Assembly (NCBI RefSeq): GCF_037975245.1
Contig: NC_092562.1
Location: 22,089,054-22,153,053 of the forward strand
DNA: 64,000 nt
From: Apostichopus japonicus
Taxonomy: Eukaryota; Echinodermata; Holothuroidea; Aspidochirotida; Stichopodidae
Reading direction: 5' to 3'
Below are positions 59,601 to 64,000 of this stretch, piece after piece. A program made the position numbers and the translations under genes. The first letter of the stretch is position 1, and each line of letters starts with the position of its first letter. Under the pieces are notes generated by a model, which was given only the letters and a program-made list of their open reading frames with translations, was not told the origin of the DNA and searched no databases.

Positions 59601-60185
59601 CAACCATCACATAGAATTCTTTCGTATAAAGCAAGAGATGGTGTTCTTGTTTGTGCCTTCTTTAAGGGCATTTTTATGGGCGTCACAACCACCACAAAAG
59701 CAAAAAAGAAAAAAAAATCATATTAACACATTTAAACACTAATATTGTTAATTTAAACAGAAAGTGGAGAATCTTTTCAAATGAGGTTCCCTTTGAGTTT
59801 CCTGGAGGTTTGATCCACTAGATGCTACATTCTGTAGAATTCGACCGACAAATTGGGAGAGAGCTCATGGGAGGAATGGGGTGCCGAAATGAATTTGTGT
59901 TTTCAAGCAAAAAAAGGTAAACTCTTTCAAGACAACATGCACTACTAGAAAGAAAAGCTATTACTGTTTTCACTGAGCATCCCCCTCTAGTAAACCTATC
60001 CTGATCCTTACGGTCCAACCCCAGCCCCTCCCCTCCCCTCCAAAACACATATCCTACATACCAACTGGTAACCAAAGCAGTTATTACCATAAACTCCTGT
60101 TTGAAAATCCTGTTCGAGTTTTGATGCTTTGTAAGGATGCAATTTCCAAGCTCATCAATGTTGATCGGGTCTAACTTTTCTATCA
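41605..60185 (-). CDS. Receptor-type protein tyrosine phosphatase, PTPRA/PTPRE-like, cytoplasmic part (5' end missing)
   Basis: Sixteen exons join in phase into about 598 residues. The order is a juxtamembrane segment [14 protein letters not shown], phosphatase domain D1 (~33-290) and domain D2 (~327-590). The C-terminus [10 protein letters not shown] resembles the PTPRA/PTPRE end (DAFSDYANFK), which is why I place it there rather than with LAR or PTPRG. D1 has KNRY (55-58), [12 protein letters not shown] (194-196) and [10 protein letters not shown] with Cys230, so it should hydrolyse phosphotyrosine. In D2, KNRY is KNRT, WPD is WPE and the HCSAG loop is FCHTG; it keeps Cys528 and Arg534 of CX5R. 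D2 is therefore probably regulatory. The gene is incomplete here: the exon before 60185 must end in phase 1 and carry the membrane side. Confidence 0.92.
41848..42306. repeat. ~20-bp minisatellite with 40-bp higher order, in the last RPTP intron
   Basis: Units of AGTATGAGAACAACATCAC. From about 42030 the pattern becomes a 40-bp dimer (ACAACATAACTAGTATGAG with ACAATATCATGAGTATGAG). Lies between exons o and p. Confidence 0.95.
42552..42687 (-). CDS. RPTP exon o (D2 degenerate P-loop)
   Basis: With the split codon reads [18 protein letters not shown], then [20 protein letters not shown] and MLHDA. The CX5R frame is kept, but the loop is CHTGVGR and the catalytic-water Gln position is His572. 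Acceptor CTCTAATCAG, donor GTAAGT. Confidence 0.94.
42961..43003 (+). repeat. Single copy of the CTGAAGA-GATCCT-AGGATC-GAAC motif
   Basis: CTGAAGAAGATCCTGCTAGG then ATCGAACATGTCAGGCCC. It shares GATCCTGC and CATGTCAGGCCC/CATCAGGCCC with the 3535-3631 hairpin. It lies in the intron between RPTP exons o and n. Confidence 0.75.
43840..44015 (-). CDS. RPTP exon n (D2, WPE loop)
   Basis: [20 protein letters not shown] then [20 protein letters not shown] and ends HPIVVFC. WPE is the form also found in PTPRA D2; the HC His is Phe527. Acceptor GTCCTATAG, donor GTAAGT, phase 2. A cluster of CGs marks its 5' end. Confidence 0.93.
44853..44978 (-). CDS. RPTP exon m (D2)
   Basis: [20 protein letters not shown] then [20 protein letters not shown] and TE. 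The usual KC-x-QYWP reads MC-VKFWP. Acceptor TCTTTTTAG, donor GTATGT, phase 0. Confidence 0.93.
46051..46185 (-). CDS. RPTP exon l (D2)
   Basis: [20 protein letters not shown] then [20 protein letters not shown] and EEKGN. The usual QGP reads QAP. Acceptor GACACCAG, donor GTGAGT, phase 0. Confidence 0.94.
47019..47095 (-). CDS. RPTP exon k (D2)
   Basis: Completes Tyr, then [20 protein letters not shown] and ASYIK. It has the same exon borders as D1 exon c, as expected from the ancient domain duplication. Acceptor TTTTTGCAG, donor GTAAGT. Confidence 0.93.
48012..48105 (-). CDS. RPTP exon j (D2 start)
   Basis: [20 protein letters not shown] then [15 protein letters not shown] replaces KNRY in D2. 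Acceptor CTCTTCCAG, donor GTGAGA, leaves phase 1. Confidence 0.85.
48846..49036. repeat. 114-bp spaced duplication covering the RPTP exon i donor
   Basis: About 77 bp at 48846-48922 is repeated at 48960-49036, sharing TTAATAAAAGTGTTTATCA and CATTACCTTGAATTCATTA. The second copy is the real end of exon i with its donor. The spacer has a weaker third donor-like piece (CATTACCGTTGAAT). Confidence 0.92.
49016..49165 (-). CDS. RPTP exon i (D1 end and D1-D2 linker)
   Basis: [20 protein letters not shown] then [16 protein letters not shown] and ends HNEFK. Acceptor TTTTTGATCAG, donor GTAATG, phase 0. The exon end and donor are duplicated about 114 bp into the next intron. Confidence 0.94.
49923..50058 (-). 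CDS. RPTP exon h (D1 active-site loop)
   Basis: Completes [10 protein letters not shown], then [20 protein letters not shown] and RRLLVQTE. Cys230, the P-loop Arg and the Gln of VQTE are all present. Acceptor TTTTACACAG, donor GTAAGA. Confidence 0.96.
51121..51245. repeat. 35-bp tandem repeat covering the RPTP exon g donor, ~3 units
   Basis: TAACCTGCAATGAACAATA recurs at 51186 and 51221, and as TAAGCTGC... at 51151, exactly 35 bp apart. The unit at 51221 is the true exon-intron border. The unit also holds the short palindrome AACAATA...TATTGTT. Confidence 0.92.
51225..51391 (-). CDS. RPTP exon g (D1 WPD loop)
   Basis: [20 protein letters not shown] then [20 protein letters not shown] and ends NIIVHC. 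WPDHG carries the general-acid Asp196 and HC begins the active-site loop. Donor GTTAGT, phase 2. The donor region is duplicated in the following intron. Confidence 0.95.
52098..52220 (-). CDS. RPTP exon f (D1)
   Basis: [20 protein letters not shown] then [21 protein letters not shown]. The KC-x-QYWP block is conserved. Acceptor TTTCGTAG, donor GTAAAG, phase 0. Confidence 0.95.
53378..53418. repeat. (CAAT)n microsatellite
   Basis: AATCAATCAATC run with CCAATCA variants, in the intron between RPTP exons e and f. Confidence 0.9.
55106..55203 (-). CDS. RPTP exon e (D1)
   Basis: [20 protein letters not shown] then [13 protein letters not shown]. The usual DFWRMIWE reads DHWRMIWE, and the usual TNL(K/V)E reads ARCFEDG. 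Acceptor GTTTGTAG, donor GTATGG. Confidence 0.92.
55986..56022 (-). CDS. RPTP exon d (D1, 37 nt)
   Basis: [13 protein letters not shown], the PTP 'GY...N-x-FIA-x-QGP' motif split across exons. Acceptor TATTCACAG, donor GTGAGA, phase 0 to 1. Short, but fully supported by the motif and both splice sites. Confidence 0.93.
56620..56671. repeat. (TA)n microsatellite
   Basis: About 25 TA units with one AA interruption, in the intron between RPTP exons c and d. Confidence 0.95.
56854..56930 (-). CDS. RPTP exon c (D1)
   Basis: Completes Tyr, then [20 protein letters not shown] and ANYID, a textbook PTP block. Acceptor TTTTTATAG, donor GTGAGT. Confidence 0.95.
59322..59415 (-). CDS. RPTP exon b (D1 start, KNRY)
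   Basis: [16 protein letters not shown] then [11 protein letters not shown]. The KNRY motif supplies the phosphotyrosine-recognition Tyr. Acceptor CATCTACAG, donor GTAAGC, leaves phase 1. Confidence 0.88.
60088..60185 (-). CDS. RPTP exon a (juxtamembrane, wedge start)
   Basis: Enters with 2 nt of a split codon, then [15 protein letters not shown] and RIFKQEFM. The PI-x-(I/V)-DEL...F-x-EF pattern is the helix-turn-helix before D1 in PTPRA/PTPRE. Acceptor CTTTCAG, donor GTAATA. Confidence 0.8.
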
Positions 60186-61665
60186 CTGAAAGTGAAACCA
60201 ATGCAGCATTTGAGTTGAACAGAAGGAATTACCAAGAAATATAGAGAAAGAAGAAAAATATGATTATAGTAATAAAGTATTACAGTGAGAGGCTCAAATA
60301 GCATTGATCATTTAAATGTGCAGAACTAACAGACATTCAGTATATCTTAAAGTAAAGAATCAACGTAACTTACGTTTGTCTGGAGCTGAGTTTGATCATT
60401 TTGTCTTTTTTTTTAATGAACTTAGGTCATTTGATCACCATGTAGGCAAAGTGCATTTCAAATAGAGCTTGCTTGCTTTTTATGTGTTTTAACATTAGGC
60501 CTATTGAATGTTCCCTATCATGGGCATGTAGAGAATTGAAGCAAAAGTTGGTGATCAAATCTAGGAAGTTATAATTCGTTTCCCTGTGATCTTAAAGATT
60601 GAGTAATATTTGACACATTTTAATATAATTAACTGCAAACTTTAAATTTTAAAAATTGCATAAATTATAATACATATATATTTTAATCAATAATCAAGGT
60701 TCAAGCAGGTATTCTCTTCTTAAATTCTAGTCAGTTTCACTCTTGTTTTCTTAAACAGAAATATATTGAATGACTTAAGATGAAAAATAGAGCAGAGCAT
60801 AAAAATCTTCTCTTCAATTTACTTCCAAGTTGTTGCCCTGCACATGACTTTTTTTAGTATCTTCATTAAGATTTGATTATTACCCATGACATGAGAAATG
60901 ACTAATATTTATCACACCAGAAACAGGCGACATTTTACCCAATGGATGAAACTTATCTTTGAAGATCATTATTATTTTATAAGAGTGGAATACAAAATTT
61001 TTTTTTAGTATATGGTTCTACTATTTGTGCTGTGCTACTGTACCTTGAGGGTAAAAAAAAAAACATTTTTGGTTTATGGCCAGAAATGTTGTCAATTTTT
61101 TTTTTTCAAAAGTTGTCAATTTTAAAATTCATCTCAATACTCACATGTACCAAAGTGTGATACATATGAATTACTTATATGTGGCATTGATATCAGCACA
61201 TATAGCAGCACTGATGCAAACAGCAAAAATGTAATAATATTAATAATAATATGACAGAAATAATGTTGCCAGGCTTTTGCAGTTTTTTTTTTAATGTAAA
61301 TATTCACATACAGGTTATTCCACTTAAATACCACAAGACATATCAAACATATGCCACTGTTCAAAATAATTTTCATTCTATTGTGCAAATTGCCATATGC
61401 ACAAACTACAAAGTATTATCTACTTGACATACAAGCTGTAAACGGTTGCCACTGAGACATATTATTAAGCCTACACCTTGATGTGTACACATTATAGGAA
61501 ACCGTAACTCAAGAAACTATGTTGTGATCGTGTGTATATCAATGGTAACACAGAATCGATTTAATATCGCTGGCAAAACAGCTTCATAAGGTGCCAAAAG
61601 AATTAAAAGGTTCATGGTTTGACAGAATACTATGCTAAAGAAATATTCAACTAAGCAGCTAATTA

Positions 61666-61697
<32 letters not shown>

Positions 61698-64000
61698 TGG
61701 AGGCAACTTAGTTTCCTTTCACATTTTGTCTGGAGTCTAATAAAACCCTTGTGGTGTTAGGGGTTTCCTTTCAACATTTTTATAGCTGGTTAAAATCTGT
61801 AGTCCCACAACTCCCCTAGCAACCAAAGTTGGATGCATTGTCTTTGTTCTTTTCCGACCTTTATTTAAGTCTTTCTAAAACAAAAGTGATTCTTTCATTT
61901 TTTAGTTAAGTCCACTTGAGGAAATTTGCAATAATATTTAGGAGGTATGCTTGATATTGATTGGACTCCAGTTAACATGCTAATGATTTCAATATGAAAC
62001 ATAGACATTTGTAAATCAAGCAATTACGTTAGGTAAAACACTTCGCTTTCCAAATTTGGCTGAAACCTTTACTTGTTCTCCCTCCCCCCCCCCCCCTCTC
62101 ACCTTCTTTTTGATAATATTACACTGTTTCAGAAGGGAAGAAGGCTGAATTTTAAATAACAACCAGACAGGAAATATTTATATAGAAGAAATGAAAAAAA
62201 ATGGTTACTTAGAATTATAAAATGCAGAGTTAAATTTATATTACAGACCACTGGCTAACTGCAGTTAAGCCTGCATATAAAGACGTAATAGCCTACATGA
62301 AACATATGCCGTGAAAAGTCGACAGCAAATTAATGTTGGTATAAAGCTTCAGTTGATGAATTCCATGAACTGACTTGATATATGAAAGGAAATGTCCTTG
62401 AAATACTGTGTAGTAACCTGCTTTGACTTGCTACACAAAACACAAAATTATTTGAAGCTTTACTGTGAGAGAACTGGTAATAATCACACCTCTTGCTACA
62501 AGAATTTGTTAGTAAAAAACATGGCAATTGTAGCAGCGGTCTATGCTTATTTCATAAGTAATAAAAAAATTAAAGGAGCAAAGCATGCATAATTTTTGCT
62601 GCTACTACAATGGCATTAATAATAATAATAAATTAATAACTGATACAGTGGATTGATAATATGAAATGTGTTTTTTGATGAAACACATGAAACATACTAT
62701 GTATAAGAATATTCTCAGAGGAAAAATATCAGTCCAGGTCTATCTAATTCCCCTCACCCCCCTAAAGTTGAACAGAAATGAGTATTTGTAGGGAGACAAT
62801 GAACCAAGGAGACATAATATTTGAGCGCAATTAATTTCTAACCTCAATAAAGCCTCACTGCTAGTGTAAGGTCTAAATATTATGTGTTTGTTTTAAACCT
62901 GCCAAATCAATAAAGCAGCAATACAAACAAAATCAAGCATTAGCCAAAACAATATTTTTCTTCAATAAAACCACTTTACAGCCAATTGAATCTGATTAAC
63001 AGAATTTAATCATTTTCATGGAATAGTCGAATGCTTTAAATCTGGTAATGACCAATGATATAAGAGCAATCAAATGGTAACACATTTCAGCAATGTGATT
63101 TATATTATTCCACATTGCATCAGGCAAAAATCACATCTCTAAAAATCATGTTTTTTGGCAGGTTTTCCACTTCAAATATGCTAAAAAAAAAAAGCAAACG
63201 TCCAGTTTTTCTGGGCCGGCCAGACATGGTATGAAGCTTATTAATGATTAGTGGGTTAATTTGATGAAGAATGCTGAACATGAAAGCATGATCATTGCAA
63301 GACAGTTAATAACAGCAACACCAGAGAAAATTTGTGTGTGTAAGTAATTATTAAATGAAATTCATGTCAAAACAAATTGTACCTATATTAAAGATTTCAA
63401 CTGCTTGGTACAACAGAGTGACATTAAAATATATATTAGTGGAACAGTTGTTTATTTTAATTTTCCAAAGGATTTGTTTTTCTCCATTTACTTTTGAACA
63501 GGTAATGAATTTAGTGATATAAACCATGAAAACACCTCATTAAAATTTTATTTTGTGTAAGAAGAAAGTAGCAACTTGACTTTTAAGGCAACACTGTTGG
63601 ACAAAAAATTATGGATTCAATTGAAAGAAAACTGCACTTACAGTCAATACATGATTTGTGCGAAAGTTTACAAAGCCAATTAAATTTAAGCAAAAATGCT
63701 AGTTTTGGAGAGGATTTTCATTAACATTACAAATGAAATTTACAATAAATTTTTGTTTCTATTACCTCCAAATTGTTGCAGAACTTTTGTGAACATATAA
63801 ATGCATCATGAATAACAAGTAAAATTTTGCATTTATGGTACTACTAAACTATTTTATTATTATCTGTTATATATTTATTATTATAAATACATTTTTTATA
63901 TTAAAAATATAATCTAGAATTATTTCATCATAATAACTATTATTTTGTTTGCTAAATAATATATTCATGTAAAATTTGATCCAAAGGTGTTGACTGTAAT
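60186..64000. other. Upstream part of the phosphatase gene, no exon supported
   Basis: Must be an intron or contain the membrane-segment exon, which has to end in phase 1 before exon a. AT-rich with poly-A/T runs. Two GT-donor candidates fit the phase (60368 and 61138), but neither has convincing coding sequence, so neither is called. Confidence 0.5.
61666..61697. repeat. (CAAT)n microsatellite
   Basis: About seven CAAT units. Confidence 0.93.

Noticed and set aside
60363..60420. Possible RPTP exon ending CCAGACAAAC before GTAAGT
   Set aside because: The donor and phase fit the next exon, but a TGA lies close upstream, the only acceptor has no pyrimidine tract and no family motif is present.
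61134..61388. Minus-strand 84-residue frame with a hydrophobic stretch (FLLFASVLLYVLISM) and a phase-1 donor GTGAGT
   Set aside because: It could be a membrane-segment exon, but the basic residues expected after the membrane are missing and the acceptor is unclear. Composition suggests chance in AT-rich DNA.

Overview
The window looks like nuclear DNA of a marine invertebrate animal. It is AT-rich, its genes have many short phase-matched exons with GT/AG borders, and its introns and spacers carry minisatellites, (TA)n and (CAAT)n runs, poly-G/poly-C tracts, short terminal-inverted-repeat elements and tRNA-derived elements. The protein families are animal-type. An echinoderm or another invertebrate deuterostome would fit, but the sequence alone does not fix the clade. 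No RNA gene, retroelement reverse transcriptase, CRISPR array or prokaryotic feature was seen.

Three protein genes were rebuilt exon by exon. (1) Minus strand, 26850 down to 5083: a complete 12-exon sorting nexin of the SNX7/SNX30 type, about 499 residues, with a PX domain, a BAR-type helical region and an acidic C-terminal tail. (2) Plus strand, 28933 to 31874: a two-exon alpha/beta hydrolase of 487 residues. It has HGGGW and GHSAGG motifs and a hydrophobic insert between them. (3) Minus strand, 60185 down to 41605: the cytoplasmic part of a receptor-type protein tyrosine phosphatase of the PTPRA/PTPRE kind, 16 exons and about 598 residues. Its first phosphatase domain looks active and its second looks like a pseudophosphatase. 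The 5' part (ectodomain and membrane segment) was not found and probably lies beyond 60185 or outside the window. SNX7 and the hydrolase are divergently transcribed from a spacer of about 2.1 kb.

By region: 1-5082 is SNX7 downstream flank with a hairpin repeat. 5083-26850 is SNX7, with a 57-bp minisatellite in its last intron and several mobile-element remnants. 26851-28932 is the shared upstream spacer with a 136-bp tandem duplication. 28933-31874 is the hydrolase. 31875-41600 is spacer with four tandem-repeat blocks and G-rich tracts. 41605-60185 holds the phosphatase exons. 60186-64000 has no exon I can support.

The most unusual feature is that 5' splice sites have been tandemly duplicated into the adjoining intron. 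The clearest case is the donor of SNX7 exon 11. A 57-bp unit holding the last 24 nt of the exon, the GTAAGT donor and about 27 nt of intron is repeated about 26 times. Each complete unit also has an AG just before the exon-derived part, so it looks like a potential in-frame 8-codon microexon. Smaller duplications at or beside donors occur at two phosphatase exons and at SNX7 exon 3.

The three genes have no obvious shared pathway. SNX7 acts in endosomal membrane traffic, the phosphatase in membrane signalling, and the hydrolase is probably a membrane-bound esterase.
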